Assembly: GCF_008831285.2 (NCBI RefSeq) | Contig: NC_045150.1 | Span: forward strand, 3,360,001-3,424,000 | DNA from: Nymphaea colorata | Taxonomy: Eukaryota; Streptophyta; Magnoliopsida; Nymphaeales; Nymphaeaceae | Length of the DNA stretch: 64,000 bases | Direction: 5' to 3' | In this document: positions 24,648-35,291 of the stretch, one piece after another | Layout: every line of letters starts with the position of its first letter | Position numbering within the stretch: the stretch's first letter is position 1 | Translations under genes and position numbers: made by a program | The notes under the pieces: generated by a model | The model's input: the letters and a program-made list of their open reading frames with translations, nothing else | What the model was told of the DNA's origin: nothing | Databases searched by the model: none

Positions 24648-25060
24648 AGACCGATTTGCCCCTCCTTTTGACCATAAAACCTCCTTTAGAGGGTGATTTT
24701 AGTCTTTTTCAAACAAGACCGATTTGCCCTCCTTTTGACCAAAAAACCTTCTTTTAGAGGGTGATTTTAGTCTTTTTCAAACAAGACCGATTTGCCCCTC
24801 CTTTTGACCAAAAAACCTTCTTTTAGAGGGTGATTTTAGTCTTTTTTAAACAAGACCGATTTGCCCCTCCTTTTGACCAAAAAACCTTCTTTTAGAGGGT
24901 GATTTTAGTCTTTTTGGTAAACAAGACCGATTTGCCCCTCCTTTTGACCAAAAAACCTTCTTTTAGAGGGTGATTTTAGTCTTTTTGGGTGGACAAGACT
25001 CATTTGCCCTTCCTTTTGGCCAAAAAATCTCTTTTTGGAGGGTGATTTTAGTCTTTTTAG
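24648..25060 (+). repeat. Tandem repeats in LTR U3, period about 70 bp
   Basis: The unit ACCGATTTGCCCCTCCTTTT then AGAGGGTGATTTTAG occurs about six times with spacing 68-73 bp. The same array is at 42332-42745 in the 3' LTR. Repeats placed just upstream of the TATA box may act as enhancer units; this is inferred. Confidence 0.85.
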
Positions 25061-25101
25061 GTCAAAAAAATTCAAATTTTGGGTTTTGGCTCCAAAATCC
25101 T

Positions 25102-25109
25102 CTATAAAT
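25102..25109 (+). promoter_or_regulatory. LTR TATA box
   Basis: CTATAAAT lies in a C-rich context (TACCCCCCCATA follows). The same box is at 42783 in the 3' LTR. It probably starts the genomic RNA about 30 bp downstream. Confidence 0.7.
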
Positions 25110-25430
25110 ACCCCCCCATATCCCCCCTCTTGGGCAAGATTGGTCATTGGGAGAAACTCTATTGTATTCTCACTTGAAGACTTAGAGTTTCTCTTGAGCT
25201 CTCTCTCTCTCCCTCTTCCTCTTTCCATTTCCTTCTCCAACTTAGAGCAAGCACTTTTGGAGCTTCATTCAAAAGAGGATCTTCAAGTGAAGGTGTTCAT
25301 CTTCCTTAGATCATTTCTCATTAGAGGTATGTAATCTTCATCCCTCTCATTTCTCTCTTCTTTCTTTTCATTAATATTCTTATTATTATGTTATTTCTTT
25401 TTTTTAAACATAGTCTTGTTGTTGTTTTCA

Positions 25431-25940
25431 TTTTCTCTTCTCATCTTCATCTCCCCATGGCCAAAGGAGATAGCACTCAAACTCTTTTTAGAGACAAGAG
25501 GCTATGCTCAAATGCACCGGGAGCATGAGAAGATGAGATGATATTGTTGTTGTTCTTGTCTCTTGTCTCTTGTTGTCGTTGTTCTTTTTCATTTCATGAT
25601 TGAATCATGTTTTCTCTTTTATTAAATATAACATTGTATCTCTTTCTATATTTTCTTCTCATCTTCATCTCCCCATGGCTAAAAAAGGTAGCTCTCAATC
25701 TCTTTTTAGAGACAAGAGGCTATACTCAAAGTGCACCGGGAGCATGAAAAGATGAGATGATCTTTCATTTTAATCATGTTCTTTCTTTTCATGAATACAT
25801 TCTTATTGTTTTTTTTTGTTTCCTCTTATTTTCCTCTCTTCCTCATTTCTCCATGGCCAAAAGAGATAGCTCTCAATCTCTATTTTAGAGTCAAGAGGCT
25901 ATACTCAAGTGCACCGGGAACATGAGAAGATGAAGTGGTA
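25431..25940 (+). repeat. Three repeated leader modules in the LTR
   Basis: Each module of about 110 bp reads CTTCTCATCTTCATC, then CCATGG, then CTCTTTTTAGAGACAAGAGG, then GCACCGGGAGCATG and ends AGAAGATGAGATGAT. The flanks are complementary, so each can fold into a long stem. The 3' LTR has four copies. Confidence 0.75.
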
Positions 25941-27609
25941 TATCAATTCATAGTTACATCATGTCTTCCCTCCTAATTGAACTTTGCTTTTTCCATCATT
26001 CTCTTTCTTTCTTTCATTCCTTGAATGTTATCTATAAATTATGCACGCATGATTGCTTGGTTCTTTACTTACATGTGAATGTATGGCGGGAATGAGAGTG
26101 TGGTTTGGGGACTCTTTATTTTCATATTAATTTTTGAGGTTGGGACTTGTCCAACCCGGGATAAACCCTCACGAAAATGTACATATTAATATGCATTTTC
26201 ATGACATTTTGCGCTAGATTCTTTCTTAATCATCACATTAGGAACCCTAACGAGTGCTTCGTTATGTTGCTTATTTTCTTTCATACCCAACGGTGGAAGA
26301 AATATATCCCTTACAACAAACTAAATAATAACATTCTATACTTATATAAATCATATTTTCCAAAACATTTTAAAAAAGAACCTTCTAATATGGCCTTAGG
26401 GACTTAGCTTAGACTCTTGCATGAGTCCAAGCTCCCCTCCGGCCCACATTAAATTTGAAGTTGGTAATTTTAAGTTGTTCTTTGATTTTTTTTTTTTAAT
26501 CTTGTGAAGGTATGGATGTATACACATGTTATATACATTTATGCCAACATGATGACCCACATCTTTCTCTCTCTATGTTTTCACTTTCTATTTTATAAAT
26601 TTTCATATGTGCATGAATACGTATGTACATGTGTTCCATCTCCTCTCTTTCAAATATTTATTCCTCTTTTCAAGACAAAAATCTTCTCTTATAACATTTC
26701 TCATACCCATATATGCGTATGATATTTTTCTTTTCCTCTAAAATCTCTCTTTCTCTTCGAATCAATACATCTTTTTCTCTTTATATGTGATGATATGTAC
26801 ACAAGTATGCATGTCTTTCTCTATATCTCTCTCTTTCCTTTCATAAGAGTGTTTTATCTCTTGTATTCTTCTTAACATTCTCATCTCATGAACTTTCTAT
26901 TTACCAACTTCAATAAGACCACAAATCAAGTAATGACCCAATATTGGAATCATGTTTGATGGTCTACAATCTCTATCCATTTTCAAAAACTTTTCCTTCT
27001 TATATATAATAATTATAACAACGAAATCTTAGATGTATGTTGTGGTAGGAATGATATTAGATGAATGTTGTGGTAGGAATGTTTTATTTTTTTCAATCAT
27101 ATAGGGTAAATGCATTCATGCATTTTCACCCACTTTATTTCACTTATGATCACAAGCACCTCTCTAAAGGAACTTAAGCAAGAAGGGATGGAGCTCTAGC
27201 TAGGTGGTAACCGAATTAGAGCAAAATCTCAAACCTACTTAAAGTCTTAAGAGAACACTAAAGTGATTTCAAAATGTTTTCACAAGTTTTTCAAATGATA
27301 TTTACTAGTTTCACTTTTTCCTCAAAACATTTCACATTTTCAAGCAATTCTTCAAGAACCCTTTCAAAAGTTTGAAACTCCAAACTTTCAATATTTTCTA
27401 CACCGCATATAGAATCAAAAAGATGTTTTAGTTAAAACGAAATGCATCAATGATAAACATAGTCCTTGGGTTGATTACCCCCGGTAAAGGCGCCAGGAAC
27501 GGTCGATCCTCGTACCGACGGGCGAGTCCCTTTCTTTCCTCTTTCAAAACAAAAACCTTATTTTTTTGGAGCACTCCAAAACCAATGAAAATTTTGGGAT
27601 GCAAACAGA

Positions 27610-27626
27610 TGGCGACCGTGATGGGA
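27610..27626 (+). promoter_or_regulatory. Primer-binding site, tRNA-Arg type
   Basis: TGGCGACCGTGATGGGA starts two bases after the 5' LTR. It would pair with a tRNA 3' end ending CGGTCGCCA, which fits tRNA-Arg, the primer described for Ogre elements. The tRNA match is from family knowledge and was not searched. Confidence 0.7.
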
Positions 27627-28255
27627 CCTGTTATCGTTTGGCTATGATTATAATTGATGCATTTTCAATAATTTGAACATCTCATACATTGCCAATGATA
27701 AAGCATGTCCCCTCTTTTGGCCTCGACCCCATTGGCATTTCATTGTATTGTTTGGTGATTGTGATTGTGATTGTTTTCTTGCACATAAGACTAATTGAGA
27801 AGGATCAATCATGTTCACACAGATTTATGATCACATACCACCCTTCTCAATTTAGGAGTTGTTTGAAAACCATGTTTGCTCTTCTATTTTAATCTTCAAA
27901 CTTAGGCAACATTGCATTAGAGACAACTCATTTTATATGATTTCTTATATTTCAAAATTCCTCATACCTATTTGTCCCGGTCATCATGTTGCCAGGCTTG
28001 GTCTTTGGCGGTAGCACAAGACTAAGCCTTACAACTAGACCACACCTTGGGCGGGAATGCCCCATCGTTAGTACCATGAGTGGTAATTTATGGTATATCG
28101 ACGAGTGATCAAGAAGAAGTTGATGAGCTATACCTTTAGTTGCCTAAGGAAGAATCTATGCTCGTACTAAGCCATTTGGGTAAGGTATATAAGCATAACT
28201 TGATATCGGATTATCGTGATATAAAATTATCTCAATTAGGTTCATATACCCAATT

Positions 28256-28260
<5 letters not shown>

Positions 28261-28296
<36 letters not shown>
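28261..28296 (+). repeat. Poly-A tract in the element leader
   Basis: About 37 A in a row before the first ORF; the duplicate at 33726 has about 39. The length difference is typical of homopolymer error or slippage. Confidence 0.9.
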
Positions 28297-28300
<4 letters not shown>

Positions 28301-28436
28301 GATAGATGTTTATGTGCGTGAAACCTTATGTGATGATTTGCAACCTCATTCCGCACATCTACCTCATATTGTCTTTGTCAACATAGTCAATGTTTTCCAT
28401 TAATTCCATCTTTATCTTTTAGAGTCATCATTCAAG

Positions 28437-29558
28437 ATGTATTCTTTCCAACGTGGTGTCACATTCCCTTATGATCACATCCTCTTTGGGGAAGGTCCCA
28501 AACGGTCCGCCTACATTTCTCTTGAGTCTCAACCTTTGGCTCCCGAATGGTATCGGACTTGGCATCCCACCTTCTCTCGGATGTTTCCTTCTTACTTTGA
28601 AGAATGTGGGCTAGAGACAGTGGCAGCTGGAGGAATGCAGTCAGTTGATGGAAATTTGGTACTTGCAATCGCCGAGCATTGGAACCCAAGGACCTCCTCT
28701 TTTTGGTTTCCATGGGGAGAAATGACAATATTACTAGATGAATTTGCCGAAATACTAGACCTCCCTACCCCAACTTGTGACCCAAATGATCTATTGGAAA
28801 AACAATTCCTTATGAACCCAACCAAGGTCAATGCAAATGACCTCATTGCTCACTTTACTGGACGGAAAACTTGGCCTTTAGTAGAAAACCATGAAAATCA
28901 AAGCATCAACATGAAAAATTTGTATGAAGAATTTAGAACCTATGTTGAACCTTCTACCCTACCTCGAAAAGCCATAGAGAGAATTAAACATTGTATGATG
29001 CTCTGCACAGTAGGAGTGACCCTTTTTACCAATGGAAGTGACCTTTTAGATGTCCGTATTGCCCAACTTTTTCGAGTATGGGGGCATAGAGGGACCCGAC
29101 ACTTGTCAGTAGCAATGACAGCTTTAGCCTTCCTTTACCGAGGACTCACTCGCTTTACCATTGGAGATATCGACTTCATAGAGGGATGCACATATGCTTT
29201 ACAATTGTGGTTCCTCAAGCATGCGGGACCCCAAGCCAGTCTATTCAGAAACACTGATGGATCATTAACAACCTTGGAGCAATACCGTCGTTTGATCGAG
29301 CAATTGAATGAAGGAGAGATCATTTGGGATTATTGTGATCGTCGGCAGAGCCTACCTCGATACACTCACCATCATCATGGGCGTACCACACTCTTGGGCC
29401 CTTACTTCATAGTTGATTATTGTGCTGATAGATGTATGAGACAGTTCTCTCAAAGGCAGAAGATGGTCTCTGTGCATGCACCAATTGGAGCTATTCCTGA
29501 ATTTGACCTTAGTTCTCCTCAATGGACGGCATTGTTTGCAGTAGCTCGACAAGAATAG
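28437..29558 (+). CDS. ORF1: plant mobile domain (PMD) protein, copy 1
   Basis: 373 residues between PBS and gag on the sense strand. The pattern SFWFPWGEMTILLDEFAEIL, then DLLDVRIAQLFRVWG, then LSVAMTALAFLYRGLT and the large W/H-rich fold resemble the aminotransferase-like plant mobile domain. That domain is found in Arabidopsis MAIN/MAIL proteins and in several transposon families. Its role in retroelements is unknown. The host versions act in gene silencing and genome stability, so a function against silencing or in nuclear localisation is conceivable but speculative. The extra ORF upstream of gag is an Ogre hallmark. The frame is intact here, while the duplicate at 33.9-35.0 kb is frameshifted near the assembly gap. 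Confidence 0.8.
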   Translation: MYSFQRGVTFPYDHILFGEGPKRSAYISLESQPLAPEWYRTWHPTFSRMFPSYFEECGLETVAAGGMQSVDGNLVLAIAEHWNPRTSSFWFPWGEMTILLDEFAEILDLPTPTCDPNDLLEKQFLMNPTKVNANDLIAHFTGRKTWPLVENHENQSINMKNLYEEFRTYVEPSTLPRKAIERIKHCMMLCTVGVTLFTNGSDLLDVRIAQLFRVWGHRGTRHLSVAMTALAFLYRGLTRFTIGDIDFIEGCTYALQLWFLKHAGPQASLFRNTDGSLTTLEQYRRLIEQLNEGEIIWDYCDRRQSLPRYTHHHHGRTTLLGPYFIVDYCADRCMRQFSQRQKMVSVHAPIGAIPEFDLSSPQWTALFAVARQE

Positions 29559-29827
29559 AAGACACAAATATCATACACTTGGTTCATAGGCCCAGTGGTG
29601 AAGAAGGAATATGCTGAGTGGTGGGATGCCAACCGACCACCATCCATCCTTCCCTAAAAGTTTTATGTTGTCAACTTTGTATTCCTTCTGTCGTTGTCAT
29701 CTTTATTAGTGTCTATGGATGTAACTTTTAAAACTTGTAATGCAATATGAACCTTCATTTTGTCATCATTTCCATCCAATAACTCTATTTTCTTATGTCA
29801 TAAGGTGAATACTTGAAAGCCAACAAG

Positions 29828-31843
29828 ATGGTTGAAACTAGATCGCAAGCTAAGCAGACTCCTCAAAACGAGGCTTCATCCTCTGAACTCCGTCCAGAAA
29901 CACTTGGCCTCCCAGCAATCGAGCCAGAAGCTTACTATATGTTCCGTTTGTTCATGGAGCGATTTATGAAAGAGCAAGAAGAGCAAAAGGCTTTGATGGT
30001 TACTCCAGAGACGGATAATGAAAAGACTGCCAAGCAGAAAAGAAAGAAGAAAAACAAGTCTTTTGTTGAGGATGAAGACCATTTGAGTTCAGATTCGACA
30101 ACTAGTAAGGAAGAAAAACCCGAACTGTCTTCTCTCAAAAAGAAAAAAACAACAAAGAAAAATAAAAAGGGAAAAGATGTTATGATAGAAAACAGCTCAC
30201 CCAGTCCTATCACCACTGAAAGTTCGGAAGAGAAGCCCAAAAGGAAGAGAAAATCTACCAAGAAAGTAAAAAAGACAAAGAAATACATCACTAGCAGCAG
30301 CTCAGACAGTGAGAGTTCTGAAGAAAAAGTAAAGGAGATCAAGGGCAAAAAGAAAAAGACCAGGCCAGAATTGGTCGAGTTAAGTGATGATGAAAGTCCG
30401 ACTAAGCGCAGATTCTACGAAATGGAGAAAAGAATGAACAATCTTGAGCTTAGGGGGAAGGGGAAACGTTCATACTCATGTGAGGACTACTACCTTGGCA
30501 TTGAAGGAGACGAAGACGTGAAAGGCTTGCCCAGAGAATTCATCAGATATGATGGAACCACCTGTCCACACGTTCATCTTTCAACCTTTTTCAATGATTG
30601 CTACAAAATTCAGACAAATAACAGAGCTTTGTTCCGATATTTTCCAAGAAGTCTTGAAGGCATTGCCGCACAATGGTATAAAGAAAATATCAATCCAATC
30701 GAGCTGAAGGAGTTTGACAAGTTGATTAACATGTTTGTTGAAAGATTTGCTCCAACCCTCAGTACCATTTGCAGTCTTCGTCAGAAACAAGAAGAAAAGG
30801 CTCGAGAATTCATCCAAAAATGGAGAATGCAATGCAATAAGATGAAGGAGCCCATTTCTGAGACACAAGCCTTGTCACTCATTAGGAAAAATCTTGCCCA
30901 ACCCTTGAAAAGTCTCATCCGCAATGCCCCGATCAAAACCTTTGCTGAGTTAATTGAACAAGCAAACTCGATAGAAGAAGGGATTGAGGAAGGAGATTTT
31001 GATGGAATTATTGCTCCTAAGTACAAAGAAGATGGAAAGAAAGGAGGAAGGACACAACTGCCTGCACAATTCATAGCCAATGCTGGCATTAGAAAGGACC
31101 ATGATAATAACTACAAGCATGACAAGGGAGTCAGTTTCAAGAAGAACACACAGTTTCTCAAAGGCGACGATGAAAGGAAGAACAAACACCCAGGTTGGAG
31201 CTACGACCGAAAATTCACTCCTCTGAGCCAGTCTCGGGAGAAGATCCTGGAATACCTTCTCGCCAAAGGAACTATCGTCTTGCCAAAAGTGTCAGAGCCT
31301 CCGAAAATGATGGGAGAAAATAAAGAAAAACTGTGCAAGTTTCATCGTACCCCTGGTCATGACACTAAGGATTGTTTTGTTCTCAAAAATATTATTCAAG
31401 ACTTCATCAACAAAGATCTCAAGATTTGTGATGATAGTACCCCTGAGATACTAAGGAATCCATTCCCTGACCACGGAAAGGCGGTAGTAGCCATGATCAC
31501 TACAGTCACTCCACTTCCGTACCATCCACAAGAGCACATTCGACCTTATATTGGGAGCAGCTCACACAAAATCATGGTGGTAGACCAAGGTAAGGAACCT
31601 CTAGATTTCATTGCTATGATGAAAGGCAGGATAGAAAGTTTGCCCAAGAAACTTCCTATGATTCCAAAGACTTTTATCTTACAAGGCGACGAATCATCAA
31701 ATGACTCCTCAGATGAAGATCCATGCTATTTGGACGTTCTCCCCTTGGAAGAGCGTATGGATGAGGAGACTCGATTCAAGCTTCTAAAAATCAGTCAATT
31801 ACCTTCTCAGAAAAAGACCTCTCAAAATGGGATATTTCCATGA
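29828..31843 (+). pseudogene. gag-protease ORF, copy 1, frameshifted near the gap
   Basis: Same as the intact copy at 35292-38033 for about 640 residues. It then shifts frame at about 31763, where one G is missing (ATGAGGAGAC against ATGAGGGAGAC in the other copy), and ends at 31843. The protease continues in another frame (31827-32312) and the G-patch in a third (32275-32565). All lesions are single-base differences close to the N run, which points to low-quality contig-end sequence. Confidence 0.8.
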
Positions 31844-32934
31844 AGATGCTCTTTACATCGTTGTTCAGGTCAATGGGATGACGGTGCCACATGTTTTGAT
31901 TGATGGAGGAAGTGGTTTGAATATTTGTCCTGATCTCACGGCTAAAACATTGGGGTTTCGTGAAAACGAATATCGTTCTGATAATACCAAGATCTACGGA
32001 TACGATGGCCGAGGCATGAACAGCAAAGGTACCCTCGACATGAATGTGATCATTGAAAATACTAGCCATTGCATTGTATTTCATGTGGTAGACGTACCAC
32101 CATCATACAACCTGCTTTTGGGACGACCTTGGATCCATCAAGTACGAGCGATCCCATCCACTCTTCATCAATACCTAAAATGGAATTTTGGTCCATCAGT
32201 CATCACTGTCCGTGCTGAGGATGCCGTCAAGAGGTTGATGCAACCTATGCTCCCTAGGCCAATTGATCCGGTAGATGTACCGAGCAAAGAACAACAAAGG
32301 ACAGACCTTTGAAAGAATGGATGCAAAACATGGAGATAGAGGAACCATCCGGGAATGCTTATGCTATTTCAAGCAATCGTGCAAGTTACCAAGAACACCT
32401 ATTGTATGTTCATTTCATGAAAAACCCCAAGGTTTTCAGTTGCTTCTGAAAGGTGGCTACCGTCCATTCACTGGCCTTGGGAAAAATGAAGATGGCATCT
32501 TGCAACCAATTAGCATATCTTTTCAGATGAACATGAGAGGACTGGGATATCATGAAGGAATTTGAAGAAGATCTTGGGGGCTGATAGTATTCACTTTTGT
32601 TTCAAATCCTCCCATGAATTTTGTAATTTTGAACATCTTTTTGTCTCGTCTCATGAGAGACCCCATTCTATGAACTAAGAACTTTTTTTATATATATGCA
32701 AATGCAAGTAATTTTTTTGTTGTCAATTTCGTCCAACTCTTTCCTTTATCCTCTTTACAGGATGTCGGAACTCAATATGTCTCAGTTTATTCTTTTTCCA
32801 CGAAAGTCCCCCAAATTACCAGAATTCACTCAGATTCAGAAACAAGAGCATCCCTCATCTTTGGTGAATGATCCAATTGAAAAATTAATATTGGAACCAG
32901 TGAAGATCCTAAAATTCTTCAAATTGGCACCAGT

Positions 32935-33034
32935 NNNNNNNNNNNNNNNNNNNNNNNNNNNNNNNNNNNNNNNNNNNNNNNNNNNNNNNNNNNNNNNNNN
33001 NNNNNNNNNNNNNNNNNNNNNNNNNNNNNNNNNN
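32935..33034. other. Assembly gap (100 N)
   Basis: Exactly 100 Ns, the usual placeholder for unknown size. Both sides carry the same retroelement sequence in the same order. Confidence 0.99.
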
Positions 33035-33721
33035 TTTTTTGGAGCACTCCAAAACCAATGAAAATTTGGGATGCAAACAGATGGCACCGTGATGGGACCT
33101 GTTATCGTTTGGCTATGATTATAATTGATGCATTTCAATAATTTGAACATCTATACATTGCCAATGATAAAGCATGTCCCCTCTTTTGGCCTCGACCCCA
33201 TTGGCATTTCATTGTATTGTTTGGTGATTGGATTGTGATTGTTTTCTTGCACATAAGACTAATTGAGAAGGATCAATCATGTTCACACAGATTTATGATC
33301 AATACCACCCTTCTCAATTTAGGAGTTGTTTGAAAACCATGTTTGCTCTTCTATTTTAATCTTCAAACTTAGGCAACATTGCATTAGAGACAACTCATTT
33401 TATATGATTTCTTATATTTCAAAATTCCTCATACCTATTTGTCCCGGTCATCATGTTGCCAGGCTTGGTCTTTGGCGGTAGCACAAGACTAAGCCTTACA
33501 ACTAGACCACACCTTGGGCGGGAATGCCCATCGTTAGTACCATGAGTGGTAATTTATGGTATATCGACGAGTGATCAAGAAGAAGTTGATGAGCTATACC
33601 TTTAGTTGCCTAAGGAAGAATCTATGCTCGTACTAAGCCATTTGGGTAAGGTATATAAGCATAACTTGATATCGGATTATCGTGATATAAAATTATCTCA
33701 ATTAGGTTCATATACCCAATT

Positions 33722-33768
<47 letters not shown>

Positions 33769-33902
33769 GATAGATGTTTATGTGCGTGAAACCTTATGTG
33801 ATGATTTGCAACCTCATTCCGCACATCTACCTCATATTGTCTTTGTCAACATAGTCAATGTTTCCATTAATTCCATCTTATCTTTTAGAGTCATCATTCA
33901 AG

Positions 33903-35022
33903 ATGTATTCTTTCCAACGTGGTGTCACATTCCCTTATGATCACATCCTCTTTGGGAAGGTCCCAAACGGTCCGCCTACATTTCTCTTGAGTCTCAACCT
34001 TTGGCTCCCGAATGGTATCGGACTTGGCATCCCACCTTCTCTCGGATGTTTCCTTCTTACTTTGAAGAATGTGGGCTAGAGACAGTGGCAGCTGGAGGAA
34101 TGCAGTCAGTTGATGGAAATTTGGTACTTGCAATCGCCGAGCATTGGAACCAAGGACCTCCTCTTTTTGGTTTCCATGGGGAGAAATGACAATATTACTA
34201 GATGAATTTGCCGAAATACTAGACCTCCCTACCCCAACTTGTGACCCAAATGATCTATTGGAAAAACAATTCCTTATGAACCCAACCAAGGTCAATGCAA
34301 ATGACCTCATTGCTCACTTTACTGGACGGAAAACTTGGCCTTTAGTAGAAAACCATGAAAATCAAAGCATCAACATGAAAAATTTGTATGAAGAATTTAG
34401 AACCTATGTTGAACCTTCTACCCTACCTCGAAAAGCCATAGAGAGAATTAAACATTGTATGATGCTCTGCACAGTAGGAGTGACCCTTTTTACCAATGGA
34501 AGTGACCTTTTAGATGTCCGTATTGCCCAACTTTTTCGAGTATGGGGGCATAGAGGGACCCGACACTTGTCAGTAGCAATGACAGCTTTAGCCTTCCTTT
34601 ACCGAGGACTCACTCGCTTTACCATTGGAGATATCGACTTCATAGAGGGATGCACATATGCTTTACAATTGTGGTTCCTCAAGCATGCGGGACCCCAAGC
34701 CAGTCTATTCAGAAACACTGATGGATCATTAACAACCTTGGAGCAATACCGTCGTTTGATCGAGCAATTGAATGAAGGAGAGATCATTTGGGATTATTGT
34801 GATCGTCGGCAGAGCCTACCTCGATACACTCACCATCATCATGGGCGTACCACACTCTTGGGCCCTTACTTCATAGTTGATTATTGTGCTGATAGATGTA
34901 TGAGACAGTTCTCTCAAAGGCAGAAGATGGTCTCTGTGCATGCACCAATTGGAGCTATTCCTGAATTTGACCTTAGTTCTCCTCAATGGACGGCATTGTT
35001 TGCAGTAGCTCGACAAGAATAG
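33903..35022 (+). pseudogene. ORF1 (PMD), copy 2, frameshifted
   Basis: It starts with MYSFQRGVTF like copy 1, loses frame after FGKV (one G missing at about 33957) and again at about 34150 (one C missing). It is open from 34144 to 35022 and identical there to copy 1. It probably represents the same locus read with errors. Confidence 0.8.
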
Positions 35023-35291
35023 AAGACACAAATATCATACACTTGGTTCATAGGCCCAGTGGTGAAGAAGGAATATGCTGAGTGGTGGGATGCCAACCGA
35101 CCACCATCCATCCTTCCCTAAAAGTTTTATGTTGTCAACTTTGTATTCCTTCTGTCGTTGTCATCTTTATTAGTGTCTATGGATGTAACTTTTAAAACTT
35201 GTAATGCAATATGAACCTTCATTTTGTCATCATTTCCATCCAATAACTCTATTTTCTTATGTCATAAGGTGAATACTTGAAAGCCAACAAG

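Larger units (their letters stand above)
24455..27607 (+). repeat. 5' LTR (3153 bp)
   Basis: Starts TGTAATCACCCC and ends GGGATGCAAACA (TG...CA). U3 includes six imperfect copies of a roughly 70-bp unit (from about 24650 to 25060, each starting near ACCGATTTGCCC). Then come a TATA box at 25102 and a pyrimidine-rich leader with three repeated hairpin-prone modules (25431-25542, 25651-25762, 25831-25940). The rest is AT-rich without genes. Confidence 0.92.

Noticed and set aside
24648-25060. Regularly spaced repeats that could look like a CRISPR array
   Set aside because: Units are about 70 bp head-to-tail with no unique spacers, lie inside a plant LTR and recur in the other LTR.
26177-26722. 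Small open frames in the LTRs (repeated at 44034-44579)
   Set aside because: AT-rich, no domain, and duplicated simply because the LTR is duplicated.
28459-32084. Minus-strand open frames within the retroelement ORFs
   Set aside because: Shadows of the plus-strand ORF1 and gag-protease; none has a domain.
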